Source: JBGPIK01 sp041484845
Lineage (GTDB): Bacteria > Desulfobacterota > Binatia > UBA9968
Assembly: GCA_041484845.1 (NCBI GenBank)
Contig: JBGPIK010000091.1
Location: 1-18,539, forward strand
Direction: 5' to 3'
Length of the DNA: 18,539 bases
Part shown: positions 1-6,955 of the stretch, one piece after another
Layout: every line of letters begins with the position of its first letter
How positions within the stretch are numbered: the first letter of the stretch is position 1
Made by a program: the position numbers and the translations under genes
Notes under the pieces: generated by a model
What the model saw: only the letters and a program-made list of their open reading frames with translations
What the model was told of the DNA's origin: nothing
Database searches by the model: none

Positions 1-283
1 CAATCGCCGGGTCGAAGATCGCGGCGACCGGCGGCCGATGATGTCCGACCTGCGCGAATCGGGTGCCATCGAACAAGACGCCGATGTGATCATGTTCATC
101 TACCGCGACGAGGTCTACAATAAATCGGACGAGAGCAAGAAAGGCCTTGCGGAAGTGATTGTGGCCAAGCAGCGTAACGGGCCCATCGACACGGTTAAGT
201 TGACCTTCCTGAGCGAGTACACCCGCTTCGAAAACTACACCGAACGCGACGAATACGCCTTCGATCAGGCGGAAGAGGGATAA
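1..283 (+). CDS. dnaB: Replicative DNA helicase DnaB, C-terminal end (partial)
   Basis: Only the last 93 codons are present; the reading frame enters from the left edge (frame of base 2) and ends at TAA 281-283. The translation starts NRRVEDRGDRRPMMSDLRESG and continues IEQDADVIMFIYRDEVY. This is the near-invariant C-terminal block of the RecA-like ATPase domain of DnaB, the hexameric helicase that unwinds DNA ahead of the replisome. The K-Q-R-N-G-P segment holds the arginine-finger residue that reaches the neighbouring subunit's ATP. The C-terminus is the usual acidic tail. The gene is convergent with the methyltransferase gene that ends at 350. The family call is secure. Everything upstream (primase-binding N domain, Walker A, any intein) is outside the window and cannot be judged. 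Confidence 0.96.
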   Translation, partial: NRRVEDRGDRRPMMSDLRESGAIEQDADVIMFIYRDEVYNKSDESKKGLAEVIVAKQRNGPIDTVKLTFLSEYTRFENYTERDEYAFDQAEEG

Positions 284-339
284 GAACTTCCGGGTCAACG
301 GGAGCGTGCAAGCGGGTTGGCCGGAGCCGGTCAGATGCG

Positions 340-355
340 GCGTGAAAATTCACGC
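340..355. terminator. Hairpin between convergent dnaB and methyltransferase genes
   Basis: Bases 340-355 read GCGTGAAAATTCACGC, an inverted repeat with a 6-7 bp stem and a 2-4 nt loop. It lies between the dnaB stop and the methyltransferase stop codon, which it overlaps. There is no T-tract on either strand, so it is not a canonical intrinsic terminator. It could act as a weak bidirectional terminator or as 3'-end protection. The rest of the 66-base gap shows nothing. Confidence 0.3.
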
Positions 356-946
356 TGGCGGCTTGCGGGCAATGACGGTTGCAAACTTCTTTATGCTTAG
401 GCCCGGCGCTTCAAAGCTGTCGAATTTGGATTCAACTAGCTCCCACCCCGTAAATTCGTTGCACAATTCGTTCTGGCCAAACAAATAGTAGCAGCCGGGC
501 TCAAACATATCCAAATAAGTTGTGCCTTCAATCAGGACGTTTATGATTGCGAGGCCGCCCGGTGTTACATGAAATTGAATATCCTTGAGCAGCTGACGGG
601 CGCAAAGGCTCTCCATGAACATCAATAGTCCGATTGAAACGATCACATCAAAGTCCTCGGCGATCCGATAGTTGGCGAGATCGGCTACCGTAGCCTCAAT
701 CGGGAGACCATAGGCGCCAACGACCTCGCGGATGCGCTCAATCGCATTGACGCTGGCATCAAGTGCGAGTACAGAGCAGCCCCGTCGGGCAGCCTCGATA
801 CTGAGATTGCCTAGGCCGCAACCAAGATCAAGGACGCGACCCCGCAAAAATGGGAGCGCCAATTTCTCAAAGGGATTGAGAGCGAAGTCTCCTCCGCGTA
901 TCTGGCGCTCAAATTGAGTATCGAAGAAATCAACGCTACGATTCAT
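350..946 (-). CDS. Class I SAM-dependent methyltransferase (TehB/UbiG-like fold)
   Basis: About 198 residues. Motif I of the Rossmann-like SAM site is V-L-D-L-G-C-G-L-G-N at residues 38-47. It is followed by an acidic residue closing beta-2 (A-L-D-A-S) and a post-motif D-V-I-V-S-I-G-L-L-M-F stretch, as in small tellurite-resistance/UbiG-type methyltransferases. No accessory domain, signal peptide or membrane segment is visible. I chose ATG 946 (M-N-R-S-V-D-F-F-D) because homologous small methyltransferases as I remember them begin this way. A TTG at 979, overlapping the stop of the upstream MaoC-like gene, would add 11 residues (M-S-R-L-V-R-P-P...), has a GCGGGAAA stretch before it, and is the alternative. 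The substrate cannot be told from sequence. It is the last gene of the ntrB-ntrC-thiE-maoC operon. Confidence 0.85.
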   Translation of the reverse strand: MNRSVDFFDTQFERQIRGGDFALNPFEKLALPFLRGRVLDLGCGLGNLSIEAARRGCSVLALDASVNAIERIREVVGAYGLPIEATVADLANYRIAEDFDVIVSIGLLMFMESLCARQLLKDIQFHVTPGGLAIINVLIEGTTYLDMFEPGCYYLFGQNELCNEFTGWELVESKFDSFEAPGLSIKKFATVIARKPPA

Positions 947-975
947 GGGACTGCAAGGCGGGCGAACTAAACGGC

Positions 976-1461
976 TCAATTTCCCGCCGCGCTTTGGCGG
1001 CTGCGCACGAAATTTACTGACTTTAAGGTCATCACGACTTCGCGCTTTTGATTCAGCACCTCAATGAAAGATCGGAGAATGCCTCGATCCGGCTTCGAGG
1101 CTGAGCGGCGGGCTTCCAGGACGGTGATGCGGATCGACAACTTATCGCCGGGAAAGACGGGCTTGTCCCAGCGCAATTCATCAATGCCGGGAGAGCCGAG
1201 ATTGGCGACCTTGGAAAGATAGTTGTCGGTGTAAAGCCGCATCATCAGCGCGGCCGTGTGCCAGCCGCTAGCGATCAAACCACCGTAGATACTTTTTTTG
1301 GCCGCTTCTTTATCTGTATGATACGAAAGCGGCACAAAGCGCTTGCCGAAATCGAGCACTTCCTTTTCATCGACGACAATCGAGCCGAACTCAAGTACCG
1401 AGCCCGTCACGTAGTCTTCGAAGTAGCGGTCGTCGGGAGTCGCGGTGAAGCTGCTGCTCAT
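976..1461 (-). CDS. MaoC-like hotdog-fold protein (R-specific enoyl hydratase family), catalytic Asp missing
   Basis: 161 residues. The pattern Y-H-T-D...Y-G-G-L-I-A-S-G-W-H-T-A (residues 47-69) followed by G-S-P-G-I-D-E-L-R-W and K-P-V-F-P-G-D is diagnostic of MaoC-type dehydratases. These proteins use a hotdog fold to hydrate or dehydrate enoyl thioesters. Family members normally carry Asp five residues before the catalytic His (for example F-D-P-Q-P-F-H). Here the segment is F42-V43-P-L-S-Y-H48, so His48 is present but the Asp position is Val43. The nucleotide codon is GTG, two changes from an Asp codon, so a single read error is unlikely. Either catalysis differs or the protein binds rather than dehydrates. 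The start ATG 1461 has an AAAGGTG site upstream. It follows thiE by 26 bases. Confidence 0.85.
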   Translation of the reverse strand: MSSSFTATPDDRYFEDYVTGSVLEFGSIVVDEKEVLDFGKRFVPLSYHTDKEAAKKSIYGGLIASGWHTAALMMRLYTDNYLSKVANLGSPGIDELRWDKPVFPGDKLSIRITVLEARRSASKPDRGILRSFIEVLNQKREVVMTLKSVNFVRSRQSAAGN

Positions 1462-1487
1462 CTCACACCTTTAAGACTTTGACTTGT

Positions 1488-2120
1488 TCAGCCGGGATGG
1501 CGGTCACAAATCCGTTGGACTTTCGCCGTGATATCCTCCGCGGCCAGGATATCGCTGATGATCGCCGCGCAATCGGCACCAGCATTCCAGGTCTCAGATA
1601 CGTTGCCTTCATTTATTCCCCCGATGGCGACGATGGGAATGCGCACAACGTTACGTATCTCGCGGAGCATTGCGACACCGCGCTCCGAATACCCGGTCTG
1701 TTTCGTCGCCGTGCCATACATCGGGCCAAAACCGATATAATCCGCGCCGCCCTCTTGAGCTTGCTTGGCTTGTTCCAAGTCGTGCGTTGAGATGCCGATG
1801 ATTTTCGCGGGCAGCAATTGGCGAGCGGCGTGTAAAGGCAGATCCTCTTGGCCCAGGTGAACGCCGTCGGCGCCGCAGGCCAATGCGACATCGACTCTAT
1901 CGTTAATGATCAAACGGCAGCCATGCGCGCGAGTGATCTCCCGCACGTTGCGCGCGAGCTCCAGGAAGATGCGCGCTGAAATCTTTTTTGCGCGTAATTG
2001 TATGATCTTCGCGCCGCCGCTTAACATCTCGCGCAATGCGTGTTCGGCGGATCGACCTCGGGTTTGCTCTGGATCGAGAATGGCGTAAAGCGGCGGGAGC
2101 GAAAGCTTGGGCACGGTCAT
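1488..2120 (-). CDS. thiE: Thiamine-phosphate synthase
   Basis: 210 residues, the normal ThiE length, a TIM barrel that joins HMP-pyrophosphate to the carboxylated thiazole phosphate to give thiamine phosphate. Motifs in order: I-I-Q-L-R-A-K-K (about 39-46), I-I-N-D-R-V-D (pyrophosphate/Mg site), A-D-G-V-H-L-G-Q-E-D-L-P, G-I-S-T-H, Y-I-G-F-G-P-M-Y-G-T-A-T-K and I-V-A-I-G-G-I-N. ATG 2120 lies only 6 bases after the ntrC stop, so it is almost certainly co-transcribed with ntrBC. It is not beside thiC, thiG or thiD here, and I saw no recognisable TPP riboswitch in the short gap. The functional call is secure. The operon partner is unusual. Confidence 0.94.
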   Translation of the reverse strand: MTVPKLSLPPLYAILDPEQTRGRSAEHALREMLSGGAKIIQLRAKKISARIFLELARNVREITRAHGCRLIINDRVDVALACGADGVHLGQEDLPLHAARQLLPAKIIGISTHDLEQAKQAQEGGADYIGFGPMYGTATKQTGYSERGVAMLREIRNVVRIPIVAIGGINEGNVSETWNAGADCAAIISDILAAEDITAKVQRICDRHPG

Positions 2121-2126
2121 TGTACT

Positions 2127-3572
2127 TCAGGAACTTTCTTTTTTGAGCTCGATGCGCAGATCGCTGATTTTCTTTCGCAGGGTGTTTCGGTTGATGCCGA
2201 GGATCTGCGCCGCGCGGATCTGATTGCCCCGGGTTTTTACCAGTGTCAGCTCAATCAGCGGCCGCTCGATTCTTTCGATCACTAGGGAATAGAGGTTGTC
2301 AACGTCAATGCCTTCCGTGCGGCGGAAATAATCCTCGAGCTTGTGCCGGATGATTTCTTCGAGCGACAGCTGATCCACTTCAAGGCTATTCGTCGTGGGT
2401 TTGTTCTGCAGGGTAAAGTCTTTGGGGAAGAGAATCGGACCGGATGAAAGGACGGCGGCCCGGATCAATGTGTTTTCCAATTCGCGAACGTTGCCGGGCC
2501 AGAAGTGTTCTTCCAGGAGCTTCTGCGCCTCCGGCGAGACACCGGAAATCTGAATGCCCATCTCGCGGTTGATCTTGTCAACGAAATAGCCGATCAGGAG
2601 CGCAATGTCGCCTTTTCTGTCGCGCAGCGGCGGGAGGTATATCGGGATGACCTTGAGGCGGAAGTAAAGATCCTCGCGAAAACGCTTTTCTCTGACTGCC
2701 TTATCCAGATCTTGGTTGGTCGCAGCCAATATGCGCACGTTGGCCTTCAAAATGTCTCGCCCGCCGACTCGACTGTACTCGCGGTCCTGCAGCACCCGCA
2801 GCAGTTTGGTTTGCAGCTCCAAAGGGATGTCGCCCACCTCGTCGAGGAAGAGCGTGCCTCCCTCGGCAAGCTCGAATTTGCCGATGCGCCGGTCAAGGGC
2901 TCCGGTGAAGGCGCCTCTTTCGTGTCCGAACAGCTCGCTCTCTAACAAATCTCGGGGAATGGCGGCGCAGTTGATGGCCACGAACGGCTGATTCCAGCGC
3001 GGCGAGTTGTAATGGATCGTCTTGGCGACAAGCTCTTTGCCGGTTCCGCTTTCCCCTTGGATCAAGATCGTTGCCTGCGTATCCACCACCTGGCCAATGG
3101 TCTTGTAGACTTTTTGCATGCTCGAGCTGGTGCCGATGATATTGACGCCCGGCTCGAATCGTTTTTTTACTTCTTCCTTGAGCTCGCGAAAGTCGCGGCT
3201 CAACTTCTGACTGTCCATAGCTCGCTTTACCAGAACCAGCACCTCGTCGAGATCAAACGGCTTGGTAATATAGTCGAACGCGCCGCTTTTCATTGCGCCA
3301 ATGGCGTTGCGCATCGTGTTCTGGGCTGTCATGAGGATCATAGGAGTATCGATGCCGGCTTCTTTCATCTCTTTAAGAAGCGTCAAACCGTCGACGTCGG
3401 GGAGTTTGATGTCCATTAAAGAAACGTCGAAATGAGAATCCGTGAGTAATTGTCGTGCGGTCGAGCCGTTAGCGGCGGTTTGCACCCAATAGCCTTCATT
3501 TTCGAGCGCTTTCTTCAGCACAAAGCGCAATGATTCTTCATCTTCCGTAACGAGAATTTTTCCCTGATCCAT
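2127..3572 (-). CDS. ntrC: NtrC-family sigma54-dependent response regulator
   Basis: 481 residues with the three NtrC domains. The receiver domain (1-120) has the acidic pocket E10-D11, phospho-acceptor D54, T82 and K104. The AAA+ domain (about 144-380) has Walker A G-E-S-G-T-G-K-E at 173-180, the sigma54-contacting loop G-A-F-T-G-A at 220-225, Walker B L-F-L-D-E near 241-245 and the G-N-V-R-E-L-E-N sensor II motif. The C-terminal Fis-type helix-turn-helix reads N-Q-I-R-A-A-Q-I-L-G-I-N-R-N-T-L-R-K-K. ATP hydrolysis by the phosphorylated oligomer opens sigma54-RNA polymerase promoters. The cognate kinase gene ends 3 bases upstream. Domain order and D54 match NtrC/GlnG closely, but a paralogue of different specificity cannot be excluded because no glnA, amt or nif gene is in view. 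Confidence 0.93.
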   Translation of the reverse strand: MDQGKILVTEDEESLRFVLKKALENEGYWVQTAANGSTARQLLTDSHFDVSLMDIKLPDVDGLTLLKEMKEAGIDTPMILMTAQNTMRNAIGAMKSGAFDYITKPFDLDEVLVLVKRAMDSQKLSRDFRELKEEVKKRFEPGVNIIGTSSSMQKVYKTIGQVVDTQATILIQGESGTGKELVAKTIHYNSPRWNQPFVAINCAAIPRDLLESELFGHERGAFTGALDRRIGKFELAEGGTLFLDEVGDIPLELQTKLLRVLQDREYSRVGGRDILKANVRILAATNQDLDKAVREKRFREDLYFRLKVIPIYLPPLRDRKGDIALLIGYFVDKINREMGIQISGVSPEAQKLLEEHFWPGNVRELENTLIRAAVLSSGPILFPKDFTLQNKPTTNSLEVDQLSLEEIIRHKLEDYFRRTEGIDVDNLYSLVIERIERPLIELTLVKTRGNQIRAAQILGINRNTLRKKISDLRIELKKESS

Positions 3573-3575
3573 CGT

Positions 3576-4685
3576 TTAATCCGCCACCAGCAACGACACT
3601 TTAAAGGTGGTTCCTTTCCCTTCGCTGCTTTCGACTCGAATGATGCCGCCGTGTTCTTTGATGATGCCATAGCAAATGGCTAGCCCGAGACCCGTGCCGC
3701 TATTCTTGGTGGTGAAAAACGGCGCGAAAATACGCGCCAAATCCTCTTCCTTAATCCCTGCGCCTTCATCGCTGATCTCCACCCCGATAAAGCGATTGCG
3801 CCCTGTTCCTTGCTCGCGAACGTGATAATCGGTTTCCAGCCGGGTTATAATGGCCAAACTGCCGGGCTTGTCCATGGCCTGAAAAGCATTCTTAACCAGG
3901 TTGAGAAAAACCTGGGTCAGTTGCGCCCGATCGCCGCGAATGGGCGGAAGACTGGGATCGAATTTTTTTTTTATCGTCACTTTCCTTTCGCCGGCAGTTG
4001 GGCTTTCGAGTAGTAGCACATCATCCAAGATCTCGTGAATATTGACCGGAGCAAGCGTCAATTGAGGTGGGCGCGAAAGATCAAGGAGTTGCCCGATGAG
4101 TTTATTCACCCGATCAACTTCGCGGATCATGATGTCCGTGTACTCGCGTAACGAGGAGTTTGCGTCTACGGAACGCTGCAGTAATTGCGCCGCGCCTTTG
4201 ATGCCGCCAAGGGGGTTGCGAATCTCGTGGGCCAGGCCCGCGGCCAAGGTGCCCAACATGGCCAAACGGTCCGCGTGTTTGAGATCCTCTTCGAGCTCTA
4301 TACGGTGTTTAATATCGCGAAGCAGCAGGATGGTTCCGAGAAACTTACCATGGTGGTCTCGGAGCGGAGAAACCGTTACACTAACGGGGAGTTTGCGCCC
4401 CGACCTGGTTATGAGGTCCCCTTCTCCCCTGGCGCTTTCTTGGCGCGGCGGCTGCGATTTCTTGACGAGGTCCAAAAACCATGGCTCACGCTGAAAAAGC
4501 AGGTCCACATGTCCTTGCAAGGCTTGGGCTGCCGAGGTTTCCATTAGGACTTCAGCGGCCTCGTTAAAGAAAACGATCTTGCCGTCTGGATCGACGGTCA
4601 CCACACCATCCTCAAGGTTGCCGAGGATCTGTTCCCAGGAGATCTGACCCGGCAGTTGAGTTATTTGATTTCCTAGGAGTTTCAT
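3576..4685 (-). CDS. ntrB: NtrB-like soluble PAS sensor histidine kinase
   Basis: 369 residues from ATG 4685. The N-terminal PAS domain (about 15-125) is followed by a HisKA dimerisation helix with G-L-A-H153-E-I-R-N-P-L (H153 the phospho-acceptor). The HATPase_c domain has the N box F-L-N-L-V-K-N-A, the G1 box D-E-G-A-G-I and the G2 box T-G-L-G-L-A-I. There is no signal peptide or membrane segment, so it is a cytosolic kinase like NtrB/GlnL, which senses nitrogen status through PII. The frame stays open to a GTG at 4796, which would add 37 residues (M-Y-N-F-F-I-I...). I reject that start because the extra stretch is low-quality sequence that covers the intergenic promoter region. It is adjacent to its regulator ntrC (3-base gap). 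Confidence 0.92.
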   Translation of the reverse strand: MKLLGNQITQLPGQISWEQILGNLEDGVVTVDPDGKIVFFNEAAEVLMETSAAQALQGHVDLLFQREPWFLDLVKKSQPPRQESARGEGDLITRSGRKLPVSVTVSPLRDHHGKFLGTILLLRDIKHRIELEEDLKHADRLAMLGTLAAGLAHEIRNPLGGIKGAAQLLQRSVDANSSLREYTDIMIREVDRVNKLIGQLLDLSRPPQLTLAPVNIHEILDDVLLLESPTAGERKVTIKKKFDPSLPPIRGDRAQLTQVFLNLVKNAFQAMDKPGSLAIITRLETDYHVREQGTGRNRFIGVEISDEGAGIKEEDLARIFAPFFTTKNSGTGLGLAICYGIIKEHGGIIRVESSEGKGTTFKVSLLVAD

Positions 4686-4715
4686 GCGCTGTCCGTAGTT
4701 CGAGGAATCATAGCA
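4686..4715 (-). promoter_or_regulatory. Candidate extended -10 promoter for the ntrBC-thiE operon
   Basis: On the minus strand TATGAT (plus-strand 4707-4712) is preceded by TGC, giving an extended -10 motif TGC-TATGAT that matches TATAAT at 5 of 6 positions. A weak -35 (TTGCGT) lies 16 bases upstream of it. Transcription would start near 4700, about 15 bases before ATG 4685, which also supports the shorter NtrB start. Predicted by eye only. Confidence 0.35.
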
Positions 4716-4756
4716 AAATCGTCTCTCCACGCAAAGGCAAGCACGCTCTAAGGGGG

Positions 4757-4784
4757 TTGCAATGGAGTCGTTCACTATGATAAA
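4757..4784 (+). promoter_or_regulatory. Candidate promoter for the rimP-truB operon
   Basis: TTGCAA (4757-4762) and GATAAA (4779-4784) are separated by 16 bases; each hexamer matches the sigma70 consensus at 4 of 6. The start site would fall near 4791, giving a leader of roughly 64 nt that begins just before the hairpins described at 4794-4841. Several other AT-rich choices exist nearby (TATGAT 4776, TTATAC 4789), so the exact position is uncertain. Confidence 0.3.
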
Positions 4785-4810
4785 AAAATTATACACTTAG
4801 GAGTTTACTC

Positions 4811-4841
4811 AAAGTGGGCTATGCCCGCTTTTTTTGTTTTT
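4811..4841 (+). terminator. Terminator-type hairpin in the rimP leader (probable attenuator)
   Basis: AAAGTGGGC (4811-4819) pairs with GCCCGCTTT (4823-4831) across a TAT loop, giving 9 base pairs including one G-T wobble. A T-rich run follows to 4841 with only one interruption. This is a textbook intrinsic terminator, yet it points straight into rimP, whose ATG is at 4855. The only upstream neighbour (ntrB) is divergent, so there is no plus-strand gene to terminate. A premature-terminator RNA upstream of rimP (the Rfam 'rimP leader') has been described in other bacteria, and this fits that description. Control by NusA, encoded by the next gene, is a reasonable inference. The possible competing hairpin is given as a finding. 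Confidence 0.7.
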
Positions 4842-4854
4842 GGGTCCCAAAAAA

Positions 4855-5322
4855 ATGGATGCAACGGTATCCCGAGTGTGGGAACTTGCATCTCCGTTGG
4901 CTGAAAAGGAAGCCATGGAGATCATTGATATCGAACTCCGTCACGAAGGGAGCCGTGGCGGCCGAGTGCTTCGGGTCTACCTCGATAAAGAAGGAGGACC
5001 TAATGTAGATGATCTCGGCCGCATTAGCCATCAATTAAGTGATCTTCTCGATAGCGAAAATGCGGTTGAAGGCACCTATACCCTAGAAGTCTCGTCCCCC
5101 GGCATCAATCGGCCGCTCCGGCGGCGGGAACATTTTTTTCGCTTTATTGGCAAACGAATACGTGTGCGGACGCGGGATATGATCGACGGCAGAAGATCCT
5201 TTGTGGGTATTCTCGAGGAAGTTGAAACGGAGAAAATCACATTGAAACAAGAAGGGGCGCAGTATCGGATTCCATTTTCTCTAATCGAAAAGTCCAATTA
5301 CGAGCACGACTGGAGCGCGTAA
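4855..5322 (+). CDS. rimP: Ribosome maturation factor RimP
   Basis: 155 residues from ATG 4855, the usual RimP length. RimP binds the 30S precursor and promotes assembly around S12. Features: the N-terminal alpha/beta domain with I-D-I-E-L-R-H-E-G and L-R-V-Y-L-D-K-E-G-G, the motif Y-T-L-E-V-S-S-P-G-I-N-R-P-L (about 80-93), and a C-terminal SH3-like barrel ending near N-Y-E-H-D. The frame is open to a TTG at 4834, but that codon lies in the T-tract of the leader hairpin, so I use ATG 4855. No good Shine-Dalgarno precedes it; the upstream bases are the T-tract, then TGGGTCCCA and a run of A. It is the first gene of the operon, one base before nusA. Confidence 0.93.
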   Translation: MDATVSRVWELASPLAEKEAMEIIDIELRHEGSRGGRVLRVYLDKEGGPNVDDLGRISHQLSDLLDSENAVEGTYTLEVSSPGINRPLRRREHFFRFIGKRIRVRTRDMIDGRRSFVGILEEVETEKITLKQEGAQYRIPFSLIEKSNYEHDWSA

Positions 5323-5323
5323 C

Positions 5324-6667
5324 ATGCAGCAAGATCTAAATCGAGTGATCGAGCAGGTTAGCAAGGAAAAGGGCATTGACAAGGCCATACTGATAAGCGC
5401 TTTGGAAAATGCCATGATCTCGGCGGCCAAGAAAACCTTCGGCCATCAACGTAAGATTGAAGCCCAGTTCAATCCTGAAATCGGCGAGGTTGAGCTTTTC
5501 GAGGCCAAAACAGTGGTCGAAACCGTACAGGATTCGGCCGTTGAAATTACGCGGGATGAAGCGCGCGAATCTCTCGACCCGGATGCGGAAATCGGCGACG
5601 AACTGCTCCGCAAATTGGACTCCAGTATGTTCGGTCGTATTGCCGCACAGGCCGCTAAGCAAAACATCGTGCAACGGGTGCGCGACGCCGAACGCGAGAT
5701 CATCTACAACGAATTTAAGGGCCGTGAAGGACAGCTCGTCAACGGCATTGTGCAACGATTTGAGAAGCGTAACATTATTGTCAATCTTGGCCGCACCGAC
5801 GCCATTTTGCCGGAAAAGGAGCAGGTCCCGAGGGAGCGTTATCGCCAAGGAGATCGGATTCGTGCTTATATTGTGAGCGTCGAGATAACTAGCCGCGGCC
5901 CGCAAATCGTCTTATCGCGTACGCATCCGGGCATGCTGACCCAGTTATTCGCTCAAGAAGTTCCGGAAATTTACGAAGGCATTGTCGAGGTGAAAGGAGC
6001 CGCGCGTGAGCCCGGAGGACGGGCAAAGATCGCGGTGATCTCCAACGATCCTGACGTGGATCCGGTGGGGGCCTGCGTTGGGATGAAGGGCACCCGCGTG
6101 CAAGCCGTTGTTCAAGAGCTTCGCGGCGAGAAAATCGATATTGTTCACTGGATACCGGATCAAGCTGAATACGTGTGCAGGGCGCTGGCTCCTGCCAAAG
6201 TTTCCAAAATCATCATCGACGATGATGAGCACAGTATGGAAGTCATCGTCCCCGACGACCAACTTTCGCTCGCGATTGGTAAGAAGGGGCAAAACGTGCG
6301 CCTCGCGTCTCGCCTGACAGGCTGGCGTATTGACGTGCGTAGCGAAGCGGAAGCGGAAGAAGAAACACGCCGGGCGCGACAATCGATCGGCGCCATTCCC
6401 GGGATCAACGATCTAGCAGCCGAACTTCTTTACCAGGCCGGGTTTAAATCCGCCGAGGAAATTGCCGAGAGCGACTTGGAAGAAATTCTCGACGTTGAGG
6501 GGATAAGCCAAGAAAAAGCCGAGACCTTGCACAAATCGGCGCAGGAATTTGTCGCCGATAAGCGCAAGAAAGAAGAAGCGGATAAAGCCCAATTGCAACA
6601 ACAGGCGGCCTTAGCGGAGTCGGATAGCATGGCCGCACAGGCAGGCGATGAAAAAACGCCGCAGTAG
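5324..6667 (+). CDS. nusA: Transcription termination/antitermination factor NusA
   Basis: 447 residues. The N-terminal RNA polymerase-binding domain (1-125) contains the typical A-L-E-N-A-M-I-S-A-A-K-K. An S1 domain (about 137-200) begins at G-Q-L-V-N-G-I-V. Two KH domains follow, with G-M-K-G-T-R-V-Q-A-V near 250 and I-G-K-K-G-Q-N-V-R-L-A near 318. The C-terminal third carries one helix-hairpin-helix stretch (I-P-G-I-N-D-L-A-A-E-L-L...I-S-Q-E-K-A) and an acidic, glutamine-rich tail. It has one such C-terminal repeat, fewer than the duplicated acidic repeats of E. coli NusA. GGAG lies 8 bases before ATG 5324. NusA binds elongating polymerase and modulates pausing and termination, including possibly at its own leader hairpin at 4811-4841. 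Confidence 0.96.
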   Translation: MQQDLNRVIEQVSKEKGIDKAILISALENAMISAAKKTFGHQRKIEAQFNPEIGEVELFEAKTVVETVQDSAVEITRDEARESLDPDAEIGDELLRKLDSSMFGRIAAQAAKQNIVQRVRDAEREIIYNEFKGREGQLVNGIVQRFEKRNIIVNLGRTDAILPEKEQVPRERYRQGDRIRAYIVSVEITSRGPQIVLSRTHPGMLTQLFAQEVPEIYEGIVEVKGAAREPGGRAKIAVISNDPDVDPVGACVGMKGTRVQAVVQELRGEKIDIVHWIPDQAEYVCRALAPAKVSKIIIDDDEHSMEVIVPDDQLSLAIGKKGQNVRLASRLTGWRIDVRSEAEAEEETRRARQSIGAIPGINDLAAELLYQAGFKSAEEIAESDLEEILDVEGISQEKAETLHKSAQEFVADKRKKEEADKAQLQQQAALAESDSMAAQAGDEKTPQ

Positions 6668-6679
6668 CTTAGGTGATTT

Positions 6680-6952
6680 TTGTCTCAGGAAGGATACCGA
6701 CCGCAGCGCACATGCTTGGGCTGTGGCGCCCGAGATGATCAAAATAAGCTCATCCGGTTAACAGCGTCCGATGCCAATTCGTTGCAAATCGATCGGGAGG
6801 GAAGCGGTCGGGGGGGGTATCTGCACTGTGTCCCAGAATGTTGGCAGGCGTTTATCAAGAGAAAGAGCGTTTATCGGGCATTTCACCGTGAAGTTAGTAA
6901 GGACGCAAGAGAAAATCTAGTGCGAGAGTTAAAAGAGCAAGGCTTGGAGTAA
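6680..6952 (+). CDS. rnpM: YlxR/RnpM RNA-binding protein (DUF448)
   Basis: 90 residues. The family signature is complete: R-P-Q-R-T-C12-L-G-C15, then I-R-L near 25-27 and G-S-G-R-G-G-Y-L-H (41-49). C50 and C54 give a likely metal-binding four-cysteine set in this member. In Bacillus the homologue (RnpM) binds RNase P RNA and modulates its activity. The start is TTG 6680: the frame has a TGA at 6674-6676, and no ATG or GTG precedes the conserved region. AGGTGA (6671-6676) serves as ribosome-binding site. It sits between nusA and infB as in most bacteria. The usual YlxQ (L7Ae-like) gene is absent. Confidence 0.92.
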   Translation: MSQEGYRPQRTCLGCGARDDQNKLIRLTASDANSLQIDREGSGRGGYLHCVPECWQAFIKRKSVYRAFHREVSKDARENLVRELKEQGLE

Positions 6953-6955
6953 GAG

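Noticed and set aside
4686..4796. N-terminal extension of NtrB to GTG 4796
   Set aside because: The 37 added residues are unlike NtrB N-termini, and the stretch overlaps the candidate extended -10 promoter and the intergenic region; ATG 4685 gives the usual protein.
5336..5905. 189-codon open frame antisense to nusA
   Set aside because: Shadow of the NusA N-terminal and S1 domains; no ribosome-binding site and no family similarity.
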